The notes under the pieces are model-generated. The model was not told the origin of the DNA. It searched no databases and worked only from the letters and a program-made list of their open reading frames with translations. A stretch of DNA of 64,000 nt from Burkholderia sp. 4M9327F10. GTDB lineage: Bacteria; Pseudomonadota; Gammaproteobacteria; Burkholderiales; Burkholderiaceae. How positions within the stretch are numbered: the first letter of the stretch is position 1; each line of letters starts with the position of its first letter. A program made the position numbers and the translations under genes. The stretch spans positions 62,001-126,000 of the forward strand of contig NZ_SCNV01000002.1 of the NCBI RefSeq assembly GCF_005503145.1. Direction: 5' to 3'. Shown here one piece after another: positions 16,919 to 26,693 of the stretch.

Positions 16919-17166
16919 GACAGACCTCGCTTTCTCAGATTGAGGTCTCCATTTGACACCTATTCCTGAAGCTGCGCATCTTCATGGCAAAAACTTCATA
17001 TTGCGGACGGCTCGCCGCCATGTTTGCGTCATCTCGCCGTCAGCCAGCGCGCGAGACAAGGCACCACCGCATTTTTCCGCCGGGGCCGTGGATTTTAGCG
17101 TTGTGTTTACATCAACGGGGCTACCCTAGTTACTGTGTTGAACAACCGCAGTAACACAACCTACTC

Positions 17167-17508
17167 ATGGCACTTCCCCAGTCACTTCATGTCTTCGACG
17201 CTGGACCGCAACGTGCGCCGGTCCTCACCCGTCACAACGTCATTCCCTTTCCTTCGCCACGGGTGCAACTGCCGGTGACGCTGCTCGGCCAGTCCGAACA
17301 GGACGCCCGCTCGCAACTCAAAGCCCTGTTGCACTCCCCGCTGGGTGTCTATGTGGTCAGCACCGAGGTCGTGCGCGACCAGGCTCTGGTGGACCTCGAT
17401 ATCGCCCCTGACGACCTCGACTTCACCCTGCACGCGTTAATCAACACGCTGCCCCACGCGATGATCGGCGCGCTCAAGCGCCGCCCCTCCAGCCGGGAGA
17501 GCCGCTAA
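17167..17508 (+). CDS. Hypothetical protein upstream of the DapA-like gene
   Basis: A 113-residue protein I do not recognise. It reads as a compact soluble alpha-beta domain: a loop-rich N terminus with Pro and His, then SEQDARSQLKALLHSPLGVYVVSTEVVRDQALVDLDI, which looks like helix-strand-strand, and a C-terminal helix HALINTLPHAMIGALKRR. Only two bases separate its stop from the DapA-like start, so the two are very probably co-translated. No clear ribosome site precedes the ATG. It has GC-rich third positions like its neighbours, which supports real coding. Confidence 0.6.
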   Translation: MALPQSLHVFDAGPQRAPVLTRHNVIPFPSPRVQLPVTLLGQSEQDARSQLKALLHSPLGVYVVSTEVVRDQALVDLDIAPDDLDFTLHALINTLPHAMIGALKRRPSSRESR

Positions 17509-17510
17509 TC

Positions 17511-18395
17511 ATGTATTCAGGCATCTGGTTGCCGCTCGTTACGCCGATGCGTAACGGCGAAGTCGATATCGACGCGCTGCAGCATCTGGCAAATTACTAT
17601 TCACGCACCGAGATCAGCGGCCTGGTTGCGCTGGGCACGACCGGCGAAGCTGCGCTGTTGTCGGAAACCGAGCGGGTCACGGTGCTGCAGGCCATCACCG
17701 ATGTGGTCGGCAGCAGCCTGCCGGTGCTGGTCGGCGTGGGCGGACCGGATACCCGCGAGGTGATCCGCGAGTTGCGCCGTTACGAGCATTGGGACTGCAG
17801 CGGCTATCTGGTCTCGCCGCCTTCCTACATGTGCCCGGACCAGGCCGGCGTGCAATGGCACTTCGAACAGATTGCGGCCGCAACCGACCGCTCGATCGTG
17901 CTGTACAACGTGCCGCACCGAACCGGCGTGGCTATCGCACCGGACACGGTGGCGCGCCTGACCGAACTGGACAACGTGGTCGCGATCAAGGAATGCGTGA
18001 AGGACAACTTCGACAAGCTGCGCAGCGTGCCGGTCAGCCTGCTGTGCGGTACCGACGATGCCTTTCTTGATTGCATACGCCAGGGCGGAGCGGGCGGCAT
18101 TCTGGCCAGCGCCCATGTCTGTGCGGATCTGCTGATCGAAGTGCAGGCGCTCGCCGAGACCCAGCGTGCCGAGGAAGCTCAAACGCTATTCGCCCGCTTG
18201 CAGCCGTTGATCAGGCTGCTGTTCGCCGCCCCCAATCCGTCTGCGATCAAGGCCATGCTGGCTTTCGATCATCCGATGACGGACGAAACCCGCATGCCGA
18301 TCAGCCGTGCTCCAGCAGATCTGGTGGCCCGCCTCGCTGAAGCCCGTGAGGTGTTGCAGGACTTGCGCGCGGAATATGCTGTGGCGGCGCACTAA
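17511..18395 (+). CDS. dapA: DapA-family aldolase (4-hydroxy-tetrahydrodipicolinate synthase type)
   Basis: A 294-residue class I (Schiff-base) lyase/aldolase. The family signature GTTGEAALLSETER (Thr43-Thr44), Tyr132 in LYNVPHRTGV, Arg137 and the Schiff-base Lys160 in VVAIKEC are all present, which is the full DapA active-site set; the Arg in particular favours true dihydrodipicolinate synthase, which condenses pyruvate with aspartate semialdehyde in lysine synthesis. Paralogues of this family act on other keto acids, so a second copy with another role is possible. GGGAGAG precedes the start. Confidence 0.85.
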   Translation: MYSGIWLPLVTPMRNGEVDIDALQHLANYYSRTEISGLVALGTTGEAALLSETERVTVLQAITDVVGSSLPVLVGVGGPDTREVIRELRRYEHWDCSGYLVSPPSYMCPDQAGVQWHFEQIAAATDRSIVLYNVPHRTGVAIAPDTVARLTELDNVVAIKECVKDNFDKLRSVPVSLLCGTDDAFLDCIRQGGAGGILASAHVCADLLIEVQALAETQRAEEAQTLFARLQPLIRLLFAAPNPSAIKAMLAFDHPMTDETRMPISRAPADLVARLAEAREVLQDLRAEYAVAAH

Positions 18396-18507
18396 CGTCA
18401 CCAGCGATCACCATTAGTCACCAGCGTCACGCCAAACCAATGAGCCTCAAGCGCGCGGCCTGCACCGCGCGCTACCTCCCCTGCACAGACCGTTACCCCA
18501 CCCTCGC

Positions 18508-19419
18508 TCAAGCCGCAACGTAATCGACGAAAAGCTGGCAAACGCCTACCTCATCGTCACAGGCGTGCAGTTGTTCACGGAAGTGGTGGTCGCAAAAGCG
18601 CTCGGCCACATCCGCGAGCAAACGCAGATGCGTCGAATTCGCCCACTTCGGCACCAGCAGCGCGACGATATCGCTAACCGGTTTGCCGTCCGGTGCATCG
18701 AAGGCAATCGGCGTAGCCGGGCGCACATACAGCACCATCGCGTGCCGCAGCCCCTTGATCTGACCATGCGGCACGGCGACGCCCTGGCCGAGCCCGGTCG
18801 AGCCCATCGCCTCGCGGGCCTCGAGGCCTGCGGTCACGGCGGCGGCCGGCAAGGCGTAATGCTGTTCGAAGAAACGGCCCAGCGCAACAAACAGATCCTG
18901 GCGGTTCGCGACCTCCAGTCCGAGCAGCACATGCTCCGGCGAGATCAACCGCCCTATCGCGCTGCCGGCGACGCTGTCTTCATCCAGCTCCGCGATTGCG
19001 TCGATCCGGTCCGCCGCAGCGGCCAGGTGAACCGCATTGCCGGCGCTGACGCGCGGTGCCGCGTCGGCGCGCATCAGGCCACGCCACGAGTCGGTGGGTG
19101 TATCGGGAACTTCAAAGAGCTGCCCCAGTTCGGCAGTGGGCGCCAGATGAGCGACCCGCCGCATCGCTCCGTCAACGGCAGTCCTCGGCAGATAGAGCGA
19201 AAGCTTCACGCGGCCGGTTCCGGGCAGCGGCGCGACCCGTATGGTCCACGGCTGGTCGCCGCAGTCGCGTGTCAGCGCCTGGCGCAACGGGGTGGCGTGT
19301 TGCGCGTCGAGCGTGACGTGCATCATCACATTACGGCCCGGCGCGGCATGCGGCCGGGAGCGGACTGCGCTCTTGCCCGCTCCGAGCAGAGCGCGCAGGC
19401 TGGTCATTGGGTGCGTCAT
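18508..19419 (-). CDS. Protein with C-terminal PTS EIIA (nitrogen/fructose-type) domain
   Basis: A 303-residue protein in two parts. The last 150 or so residues are an EIIA-type phosphoacceptor domain: LISPEHVLLGLEVANRQDLFVALGRFF, AREAMGSTGLGQGVAVPHGQI with the probable phosphohistidine His218, and a C-terminal helix. The first 110 residues (starting MTHPMTSLRALLGAGKSAVR) are not part of EIIA. They read as a basic tail and a small alpha-beta region rich in beta strands (MMHVTLDAQ, PWTIRVAPLPGTGRVKLSLYLP) of unknown function. It is larger than PtsN (about 150-160 residues), so it is probably a regulatory EIIA rather than a sugar porter part. GAGGGG precedes the start. Confidence 0.75.
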   Translation of the reverse strand: MTHPMTSLRALLGAGKSAVRSRPHAAPGRNVMMHVTLDAQHATPLRQALTRDCGDQPWTIRVAPLPGTGRVKLSLYLPRTAVDGAMRRVAHLAPTAELGQLFEVPDTPTDSWRGLMRADAAPRVSAGNAVHLAAAADRIDAIAELDEDSVAGSAIGRLISPEHVLLGLEVANRQDLFVALGRFFEQHYALPAAAVTAGLEAREAMGSTGLGQGVAVPHGQIKGLRHAMVLYVRPATPIAFDAPDGKPVSDIVALLVPKWANSTHLRLLADVAERFCDHHFREQLHACDDEVGVCQLFVDYVAA

Positions 19420-19579
19420 GTCGCCCCTCGCTTCGTTTACTTGATGTCAGGCTACACGAATCGGCGTCAAGCTCGCGTAAAAATATTCGCTGTTTCGGCA
19501 TGTGCCAACCGCTTTTCCCGTCGCGCTCAGCTCGAGCAAACGCGACCGGAAAAGCGGTCGAAATTCCATGCCGCCTGTC

Positions 19580-19795
19580 TCAGAGGCCGAGAATGCGCCG
19601 GGCTTCGAGTTCCGCCAGCTCCAGCGCGGCATCGGCACTGCGCATCGGCCGGCCGCAGCCGCGTCCAGTGATTTGCTCGAGCGTCTTGTCGTGGCGTTGG
19701 GTGGTCACGCGGAGCGCACCTTTGAACATCTGACCCGGAGCGGGAAACACGCAGGCCTCCACGGTCATGTTTCCCTTGGTTTGTTTGAATGCCAT
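19580..19795 (-). CDS. Small hypothetical protein
   Basis: A 71-residue protein from the ATG at 19795, which has AGGA five bases upstream; two upstream in-frame starts add four or ten residues. It begins MAFKQTKGNMTVEACVFPAPG and ends with a helix ALELAELEARRILGL. I do not recognise it. The mixture of strand-like and helix segments suggests a small soluble fold. It lies between the EIIA-domain gene and another small gene, all leftward. Confidence 0.55.
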   Translation of the reverse strand: MAFKQTKGNMTVEACVFPAPGQMFKGALRVTTQRHDKTLEQITGRGCGRPMRSADAALELAELEARRILGL

Positions 19796-19883
19796 GATAT
19801 TCCTCATACTTTTTAAGCGGAGCACCGTGCGGCGGCGCGCCGTTTCTTCATTACGCTCAGCACGTCAGGTGCGTGCAGCGTGT

Positions 19884-20177
19884 CTAGTGCGCCGAGCCGT
19901 TGATCGCCAATCCTGCCGGCCGGGCTTCAAAGCGGTACTGCAAATGGGTCGGATAATGCGGATCGACTTCGCGCACCAGGCGGTCGATTTCGCGTCCGAG
20001 TTCGCTCACCCCATCCACGCCGAGTAGCTGGGTGGCTCTCGCAATACCCTCGCCGAATTTCTCGACCATCAGCGCCGCAAGCGCCGGCGTTTCCGCCCCG
20101 CGCGCCACATCGGCGCGGCGGTTTTCCGCATAGCGCCGGATCTCCACGATCAGCGCCTTGATCTCGTCATTGGTCAT
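19884..20177 (-). CDS. Small helical hypothetical protein
   Basis: A 97-residue protein from the ATG at 20177, chosen for its AGAGG ribosome site and because the upstream 12 codons look untranslated. It is mostly helical and charged: MTNDEIKALIVEIRRYAENRRA, LAALMVEKFGEGIARATQLL and LGREIDRLVREVDP. The C-terminal tail is less structured. No family recognised. It sits 88 bp upstream of, and in the same direction as, the 19580 gene. Confidence 0.6.
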   Translation of the reverse strand: MTNDEIKALIVEIRRYAENRRADVARGAETPALAALMVEKFGEGIARATQLLGVDGVSELGREIDRLVREVDPHYPTHLQYRFEARPAGLAINGSAH

Positions 20178-20426
20178 GGTTAGCCTCTTTTTCTGTTTGC
20201 TGTCGCGCTGCAATGCGGCCAGAGCGTTTCATCCGGATTTCAGCGCAACGTGACGCTTTACCTGGCAATCCGAATTCTTTAGCGAATCCATCATGATGCT
20301 TCTATTTCAGCACATGCCTCGTCAAGAACCTGAAAAACCGGACGGTATCTGTGCAAAGAATGTGTAATGACGCACGCCGCGCCATGAGCGCGTTGCTCAC
20401 GCGTGATTCGGGGAATGTCGGTGCCA

Positions 20427-21128
20427 TTAGTCCTCGACGCCGATCAGCCGGTAACCAACGCCGCTCTCAGTGACGATGTGTTCGGGCTGGGCCGGATCGC
20501 ATTCGAGCTTCTGGCGCAGATGCCCCATGTAGATGCGCAGGTAGTGGTAGTTGTCGGCGCGCGCCGGGCCCCACACTTCCTGAAAGAGCTGGTGGTGAGT
20601 GAGCACCTGGCCCGGGTGCCTTGCCAGGGCGGATAGCAGCCGGTATTCAATCGGACTCAGATGAACCGTCTCGCTGCCGCGCACCACCCGTCTCTGCCCG
20701 AGATCGAGCGTGACGGCGCCGAAGCGGATCTGCGTCATCCCCGCGCGGCCGCCCCGCGCCTGACGGCGCAGATGGGCGCGGATCCGGGCCGTCAGTTCAG
20801 GCAAGCCGAAGGGTTTGGTCAGATAGTCGTCGGCGCCGGCGTCCAGCGCGCGAACCTTGTCTTCTTCACGGCTACGGGCCGACAGCACCATCACCGGCAC
20901 CGTGGACCATGTCCGCAGCTCGCGGATCACCTCGGTGCCGTCCATGTCCGGCAAGCTGAGATCGGCTATCACCAGATCGGGGCGGCGCGTGGCGGCGTGG
21001 GCCAAGCCCTGCAGCCCGGTGGCGGCCTCGAACACCGTCATGCCCTCGGCCTCCAGCGAGGCTCGCACAAAGCGCCGGATATGCCTGTCGTCGTCGATCA
21101 GGACCACAGTGACGGTCGGTTCGCTCAT
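20427..21128 (-). CDS. kdpE: KdpE-type response regulator
   Basis: A 233-residue OmpR-class response regulator. The receiver domain (residues 1-120) has the acidic pair in VVLIDDDRHIRRF, the phosphoacceptor Asp in DLVIADLSLPDMDG, Ser/Thr in VMVLSARS and the Lys in DDYLTKPF. The C-terminal winged helix has LSPIEYRLLSALARHPGQVLTHHQLFQEVWG and HYLRIYMGHLRQKLE, the KdpE signature, and ends GVGYRLIGVED. It would activate the kdp operon under potassium limitation. No histidine kinase gene (kdpD) adjoins it: directly upstream lies kdpB2, 63 bp away. Its partner kinase must be elsewhere or replaced. Confidence 0.93.
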   Translation of the reverse strand: MSEPTVTVVLIDDDRHIRRFVRASLEAEGMTVFEAATGLQGLAHAATRRPDLVIADLSLPDMDGTEVIRELRTWSTVPVMVLSARSREEDKVRALDAGADDYLTKPFGLPELTARIRAHLRRQARGGRAGMTQIRFGAVTLDLGQRRVVRGSETVHLSPIEYRLLSALARHPGQVLTHHQLFQEVWGPARADNYHYLRIYMGHLRQKLECDPAQPEHIVTESGVGYRLIGVED

Positions 21129-21191
21129 GGATGCACACCGCGGCCGGAAATCGCACGAGGCGCGGTACTCCTGATGTTGTGCCCCATCCGC

Positions 21192-23360
21192 TCAGGTCCA
21201 CGCAAACGCGGTGAGCACCATATCGATCAGCTTGATGAACGGGAACGGCAGCAGGATGCCGCCGAGGCCGTAGATCAACAGATTCCGGCGCAACAGCGAC
21301 GCAGCTCCAAGCGGCCGGTATTTAACGCCCTTCAAGGCCAGCGGAATCAGCGCCACGATAATCAGCGCGTTGAAGATCACCGCCGATAGAATCGCCGACG
21401 AAGGCGAGCTCAGATGCATCACATCCAGCACCCGCAACTGCGGATAGGTGGTCGCGAACGCTGCCGGAATGATCGCGAAGTACTTGGCGACGTCGTTGGC
21501 GATCGAGAAGGTCGTGAGCGAGCCGCGCGTCATCAGCATCTGCTTGCCGATCTCGACGATCTCGATCAGCTTGGTCGGATTCGAATCGAGGTCGACCATG
21601 TTGCCGGCCTCCTTCGCCGCCTGCGTGCCGGTATTCATTGCCACCGCCACGTCGGCTTGCGCCAGCGCCGGAGCGTCGTTGGTGCCGTCGCCGGTCATCG
21701 CCACCAGCTTGCCTTCGGCCTGGTGCGCGCGGATCGTCGTCAGCTTGGCTTCCGGGGTCGCTTCCGCGAGGAAGTCGTCCACCCCTGCCTCTGCTGCAAT
21801 CGTAGCCGCTGTGAGGTGGTTGTCGCCCGTCACCATGATGGTCTTGATGCCCATCTTGCGCAGTTCGGCGAAACGCTCCTTGATGCCGCCCTTGACGATG
21901 TCCTTCAGCTCGATCACGCCGAGCACATGCGTCGTTTCGCCGAGCGTTTCCGCCACAACGAGCGGCGTGCTGCCGCGCCGCGCCACCTCCATGACCGCGC
22001 TCGCCACTTCGGCCGGGTAGCGGCCGCTGCGCTGTTCGACATAGTGGCGCAACGCGTCTGCCGCGCCCTTGCGGATCTCGCGCCCCGGCGCCGCGGAGGA
22101 CGTTCCCGCGGGGGACAGGTCGACCCCGCTCATACGCGATTGCGCGCTGAACGACAAAAACGTTGCGTGCAAGGCATGCATGTCGCGCTGGCGAATGTTG
22201 AAGCGTTGCTTGGCAAGCACGACGATACTGCGCCCCTCCGGCGTTTCATCGGCAAGCGAGGACAGTTGCGCGGCATCGGCCAGCGCCTCTTCCGTCACAC
22301 CGGGCGCCGGAATGAAACGCGACGCCTGACGGTTGCCGAGCGTGATCGTGCCGGTCTTGTCGAGCAGCAGAACGTCCACGTCACCGGCCGCTTCAACCGC
22401 ACGGCCCGAAGTCGCAATCACATTGGCCTGCATCATGCGGCTCATTCCCGCCACCCCGATGGCAGACAGCAGGCCGCCAATGGTGGTCGGAATCAGGCAG
22501 ACGAGAAGCGCTACCAGCGCGGTGATCGTCACCACATGGCCGGCCTTGACCGCTTCCACTGCGAACATGGAGAACGGCAGCAGTGTAGCCGTGGCAAGCA
22601 GCAGCACGATAGTCAGCGCAACCAGCAGGATGGTGAGCGCGATCTCGTTGGGCGTCTTCTGACGCTTCGCGCCTTCGACCATCGCAATCATGCGGTCGAG
22701 GAAAGCTTCGCCAGGATTGGCCGTGACACGCACCACGATCCAGTCCGACAGCACGCGCGTGCCCCCCGTCACCGATGAAAAGTCGCCGCCCGATTCACGG
22801 ATCACCGGCGCGGATTCGCCGGTAATGGCCGACTCGTCCACCGACGCCACGCCTTCGATCACTTCGCCGTCAGCCGGAATCACATCGCCGGTTTCCACCA
22901 GCACCACATCGCCTTTACGCAGATCCGTGGCCGTCATGATGCGCACGGCCGCTTTCGGATGCGGTTCGTGCAGGCGCTTGGCCACCACGTTGTGCTTGGC
23001 GCTGCGCAGCGAATCCGCTTGCGCCTTCGAACGCCCTTCGGCCAGCGCTTCCGCGAAGTTGGCGAACAGCACGGTGAACCACAACCACAATGCGATTGCC
23101 AGTATGAAGCCCGAAGAGGTTTCAGCCTGGCCGTTAAGCGCGGCGACCCAGAGGATCGTCGTGAGGATGCTGCCCACATACACGCAAAACATCACCGGAT
23201 TGCGCAACTGCGTGCGCGGCGTCAGCTTGCGGAACGCGTCGGCGAGCGCCGGCGTGACAATCGCCGGATCGAACATCGAACCCGCCGCGCTGCGCGCCTG
23301 CCCGAGATTGCCGGGCTGATGAACCGGAGGCGGGCTTTGCTCCCGTGTCTGCATGGTCAT
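21192..23360 (-). CDS. kdpB2: Second KdpB-type potassium-transporting P-type ATPase subunit
   Basis: A 722-residue paralogue of KdpB. I chose the ATG at 23360, which overlaps the kdpC stop (ATGA). All P-type ATPase elements are intact: [12 protein letters not shown] (A-domain), [11 protein letters not shown] with the phosphorylated Asp, [22 protein letters not shown] and the KdpB-specific [15 protein letters not shown] and [18 protein letters not shown]. It aligns over its whole length with the first KdpB but differs in the N-terminal segment, many membrane helices and the nucleotide-binding region, so it is an old duplication or acquired copy, not an assembly repeat. It takes the place normally held by KdpD. 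Whether it partners KdpA/KdpC or regulates is unknown. Confidence 0.9.
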   Translation of the reverse strand: MTMQTREQSPPPVHQPGNLGQARSAAGSMFDPAIVTPALADAFRKLTPRTQLRNPVMFCVYVGSILTTILWVAALNGQAETSSGFILAIALWLWFTVLFANFAEALAEGRSKAQADSLRSAKHNVVAKRLHEPHPKAAVRIMTATDLRKGDVVLVETGDVIPADGEVIEGVASVDESAITGESAPVIRESGGDFSSVTGGTRVLSDWIVVRVTANPGEAFLDRMIAMVEGAKRQKTPNEIALTILLVALTIVLLLATATLLPFSMFAVEAVKAGHVVTITALVALLVCLIPTTIGGLLSAIGVAGMSRMMQANVIATSGRAVEAAGDVDVLLLDKTGTITLGNRQASRFIPAPGVTEEALADAAQLSSLADETPEGRSIVVLAKQRFNIRQRDMHALHATFLSFSAQSRMSGVDLSPAGTSSAAPGREIRKGAADALRHYVEQRSGRYPAEVASAVMEVARRGSTPLVVAETLGETTHVLGVIELKDIVKGGIKERFAELRKMGIKTIMVTGDNHLTAATIAAEAGVDDFLAEATPEAKLTTIRAHQAEGKLVAMTGDGTNDAPALAQADVAVAMNTGTQAAKEAGNMVDLDSNPTKLIEIVEIGKQMLMTRGSLTTFSIANDVAKYFAIIPAAFATTYPQLRVLDVMHLSSPSSAILSAVIFNALIIVALIPLALKGVKYRPLGAASLLRRNLLIYGLGGILLPFPFIKLIDMVLTAFAWT

Positions 23361-24373
23361 GCCGGAGCCCCGAAACGCCTGCGCAGTTCCAGATTCACCG
23401 CCAGTACATTGACGAGCGGCTCGCCCACCAGACCGCCAAACGGCGCATGGGTCTGCTGCGCCAGAATCGCACTGATATCGGCGCGCACCGCGGCCGGATC
23501 GCGCTTCGTGTCCTTGGCCCACGCGCCCGCGACACGATCCAGTTGATAGTTCGCGTTGGCGAGCGTGATGTCGGGGTCGAGGCCGGAGCCGGAGGTCGTC
23601 ACGAAGTCGCCCGGCACGTTCTGCAAGGCCACATCCGGATGATCCCCGCGCCACATATCGAAGAACATCGACTGGATATCCGCGCCGGTCTTCACCGGCT
23701 GGATCGACGTCACGCTCTTGCCGTCACTGCCCGTCTGGGTGACGCTCGACGGAAACTGCCCCGGATGTTCATTCGAGAACGACTCGAAGAACGGTACGGC
23801 AAGATCCGCGGCTTTTGGCTGCGGTGTGCCGGGGTTCGCGGCAATCCATTGCTTCACCGCGGCCGGGTGCTGTTTCGCCCAGTCGTCGACGTACTTGCCA
23901 TGCGACGGGTCCGCATTGACCCATGCCTGGGCGAGCGAGTTGTGCGCATCGGCCCATTGCGCGACGATATGCGGCTGGCCGCCCGCGTGATCGGCCTGGA
24001 ACCAGGCTTCCACATCGGGCGCCACCAGTTGCCCCGCTTTCGGGCCGTTCGCGTATTGCGCAATTGGCCCCAGCGTGCGCGCTACGCGGTCACGCAGCGC
24101 ATAGTTGGTGGCGGCGAGCGTGGACGATCCCGAAGCCGAACCGTCATACGATACGGCCGAGGGACGCGACTGGAAATATTCGTCCTTGGTGAATGGCTGC
24201 GCGATCAGCAACGAGCCGACCGGCTTGCCGTCAGGTCCATTGACGATACTGCCGTTCGCCTGGAACGGAAACGCGGTCTGGCCGATCACCCACAGAATCC
24301 CGGGATAGACACCGCAGACGAGCACAGTGACAAGCCCGAGCAGCCAGATACTTTTGGACAGATGGCGCAACAT
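23357..24373 (-). CDS. kdpC: KdpC subunit with a large internal insertion
   Basis: A 338-residue KdpC; the E. coli protein has 190. The ATG at 24373 is chosen as AAGGAG lies eight bases upstream, overlapping an earlier ATG. The N-terminal membrane helix ([19 protein letters not shown]), the FPFQANGSI segment and [29 protein letters not shown] are normal, as is the C-terminal [20 protein letters not shown] and [14 protein letters not shown]. Between them about 145 extra residues (roughly 107-253 of this protein) are inserted, rich in Trp, Ala, Asp and His. The protein aids K+ affinity and KdpA/B assembly; the insert is on the periplasmic side by topology. Its function is unknown. Confidence 0.92.
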   Translation of the reverse strand: MLRHLSKSIWLLGLVTVLVCGVYPGILWVIGQTAFPFQANGSIVNGPDGKPVGSLLIAQPFTKDEYFQSRPSAVSYDGSASGSSTLAATNYALRDRVARTLGPIAQYANGPKAGQLVAPDVEAWFQADHAGGQPHIVAQWADAHNSLAQAWVNADPSHGKYVDDWAKQHPAAVKQWIAANPGTPQPKAADLAVPFFESFSNEHPGQFPSSVTQTGSDGKSVTSIQPVKTGADIQSMFFDMWRGDHPDVALQNVPGDFVTTSGSGLDPDITLANANYQLDRVAGAWAKDTKRDPAAVRADISAILAQQTHAPFGGLVGEPLVNVLAVNLELRRRFGAPA

Positions 24374-24462
24374 GGTTTTCTCCTTCATGCGCGACGCTTA
24401 TGTAACCTGTTCGACGACCGCTCATGCAGCCGCCCATGCAAACCCTGAAACCCCGCAACCCA

Positions 24463-26622
24463 TCAAGCCACCAGATGCAGGCCGACCATGAACAGGTCGA
24501 TCAGCTTGATCCCCGCGAACGGCACGATCACTCCGCCAAGCCCCCACACCAGCAGATTGCGCCGCAGCAGCGCGTCGGCGCCCAGCGCCCGGTACTTGAC
24601 ACCTTTCAGCGCAATCGGAATCAGCAGCGGAATGATGATCGCGTTGAAGATCACCGCCGAGAGGATCGCGGAGGTCGGCGAATGCAGATGCATCACGTCC
24701 ATCGCGGCGAGCCACGGCAAGGTGCCGGCAAACAGCGCGGGAACGATCGCAAAGTACTTGGCCACGTCGTTGGCAATCGAGAAGGTGGTCAGCGCGCCGC
24801 GCGTCATCAGCAACTGCTTGCCGATTTCGATCACTTCGATCAGCTTGGTCGGGTCGCTGTCCAGATCGACCATGTTGCCGGCTTCCTTGGCCGCCTGCGT
24901 GCCGGAGTTCATGGCGAGCCCGACGTCGGCCTGCGCGAGCGCTGGCGCGTCGTTGGTGCCGTCGCCCATCATCGCGACCAGCTTGCCTTCGGCCTGCTCC
25001 TTGCGCAGATAGGTCAGTTTCGCTTCGGGCGTTGCTTCGGCAATGAAGTGATCGACACCCGCGAGACGCGCCAGGGTGGCCGCCGTCAGCGCGTTGTCGC
25101 CGGTGATCATCACCGTATACAAGCCCATCTTGCGCAGATGCTGGATCCGTTCGCGAATGCCGGGCTTCAGGATGTCTTCGAGCACCACCACGCCGACGAT
25201 TTCGTTGCCGCTTGCCACCACCAGGGGCGTCGCGCCCTGTTCGCCGGTTTGCTTGAGAAGCGGTTCCAGTCCATACGGCACTTCGCCGCCCTGTTGCTGC
25301 ACATAGGCGATCACGGCGTCGGGCGCCCCCTTGCGGACCGACCGCCCATCGGGCATATCGATGCCGCTCATGCGGTTTTGCGCGCTAAACGGAATCACTT
25401 TTGCATCGTGAGGCACGTTGTGCCCGGCCGCATACTGCGCAAGCGGCAGGACCACGGCGACGATGCTCTTGCCTTCCGGCGTCTGATCGCCGAACGACGC
25501 CAGCGCGGCGAGGCGCTTCAGTTCGTTCTCGTCATACTTACCCACCGGCAGAAACGCAGTTGCACGACGATTGCCAATGGTGATGGTGCCGGTCTTGTCG
25601 AGCACCACGGTGTCGATATCGCCCGCGACTTCAACCGCCTTGCCGCTTTTGGCGATGATGTTGGCGCGCAGCGCGCGGTCCATCCCCGCAATGCCGATGG
25701 CTGCCAGCAACGCGCCGATGGTGGTCGGGATCAGACAGACCAGCAGCGCGACCAGCGTAGGCACATCGGTGCCGAGACTGTGCAGGGGATCGGACAAGCC
25801 CAGGTAGCTGGTCATGTACTGCTCGGCGTTGAAGGCCATTGGCCACAGCGGCACCACGACGATCAGGAAGATCAGCGTAAATGCCGACAGCACCAGCGTC
25901 AGCGCGATCTCATTGGGCGTGCGCTGCCGCACTGCGCCTTCCACGAGCGCAATCATGCGATCGAGAAAGGTCTCGCCCGCTTCCGCCGACACGCGCACCG
26001 TGATCTCGTCGGAGAGCACCGTGGTGCCGCCCGTGACGCCCGAACGGTCGCCGCCTGCATCGCGGATCACCGGAGCGGATTCGCCCGTGATGGCGGATTC
26101 GTCCACCGAGGCGGTGCCGTCGATGATTTCGCCGTCGCTCGGAATCACTTCACCGGCGCGCACCAGCACCAGATCGCCGCGTTTGAGCTTGATCGACGAA
26201 ACGGTTTCGCGCGCCCCATCCGCACGCAGACGATACGCAACGGTGTCGCGCCGCGCGCGCTTGAGCGCATCGGCCTGCGCCTTGCCGCGCTCTTCCGCAA
26301 TCGCCGTCGCAAAGTTGGCGAACACCACCGTCAGGAACAGCCATGCGTCGAGCGCAATGAAGTATGTGAGCGGCGCCTGGCTATGCGCCGCACCCAGCGC
26401 CATCTGGATGATGAACACGAGCGTGAGCACCGCGCCGATCTCGACCACGAACATCACCGGGTTCTTCCACTGGATGTCGGGGCGCAACGACACCAGCGAC
26501 TGTCGCAGCGCGGCGCGTACCAGCGGCGACGTGAACAGGCTTTCGGTCTGCGACTTGTGCGGCGGACGCGGGCCTGCGGTCATGCCGGGCGCCGGACCGT
26601 GCGCGACTTTTACTGTTTCCAT
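24463..26622 (-). CDS. kdpB: KdpB, catalytic subunit of the potassium-transporting P-type ATPase
   Basis: A 719-residue ATPase subunit of the KdpFABC complex, which uses ATP to drive high-affinity K+ uptake. Visible: [14 protein letters not shown] (A-domain), [15 protein letters not shown] (phosphorylation site), [20 protein letters not shown] (hinge), [22 protein letters not shown] and [18 protein letters not shown] in the membrane domain. The ATG at 26622 is preferred to one seven codons upstream since GAGGAG lies eight bases before it. It follows kdpA by 71 bp and precedes kdpC by 89 bp. Confidence 0.95.
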   Translation of the reverse strand: METVKVAHGPAPGMTAGPRPPHKSQTESLFTSPLVRAALRQSLVSLRPDIQWKNPVMFVVEIGAVLTLVFIIQMALGAAHSQAPLTYFIALDAWLFLTVVFANFATAIAEERGKAQADALKRARRDTVAYRLRADGARETVSSIKLKRGDLVLVRAGEVIPSDGEIIDGTASVDESAITGESAPVIRDAGGDRSGVTGGTTVLSDEITVRVSAEAGETFLDRMIALVEGAVRQRTPNEIALTLVLSAFTLIFLIVVVPLWPMAFNAEQYMTSYLGLSDPLHSLGTDVPTLVALLVCLIPTTIGALLAAIGIAGMDRALRANIIAKSGKAVEVAGDIDTVVLDKTGTITIGNRRATAFLPVGKYDENELKRLAALASFGDQTPEGKSIVAVVLPLAQYAAGHNVPHDAKVIPFSAQNRMSGIDMPDGRSVRKGAPDAVIAYVQQQGGEVPYGLEPLLKQTGEQGATPLVVASGNEIVGVVVLEDILKPGIRERIQHLRKMGLYTVMITGDNALTAATLARLAGVDHFIAEATPEAKLTYLRKEQAEGKLVAMMGDGTNDAPALAQADVGLAMNSGTQAAKEAGNMVDLDSDPTKLIEVIEIGKQLLMTRGALTTFSIANDVAKYFAIVPALFAGTLPWLAAMDVMHLHSPTSAILSAVIFNAIIIPLLIPIALKGVKYRALGADALLRRNLLVWGLGGVIVPFAGIKLIDLFMVGLHLVA

Positions 26623-26693
26623 GATGGATGCTCCTCGATCCAATGACTGCAGTCATGCCTGGGTGTTAGCGTTCTTTCAACAGATGGGCGGCG

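Noticed and set aside
21192..26622. Two kdpB genes as an assembly duplication
   Set aside because: The two proteins differ over the N terminus, membrane segments and nucleotide domain, and kdpC lies between them; they are true paralogues.
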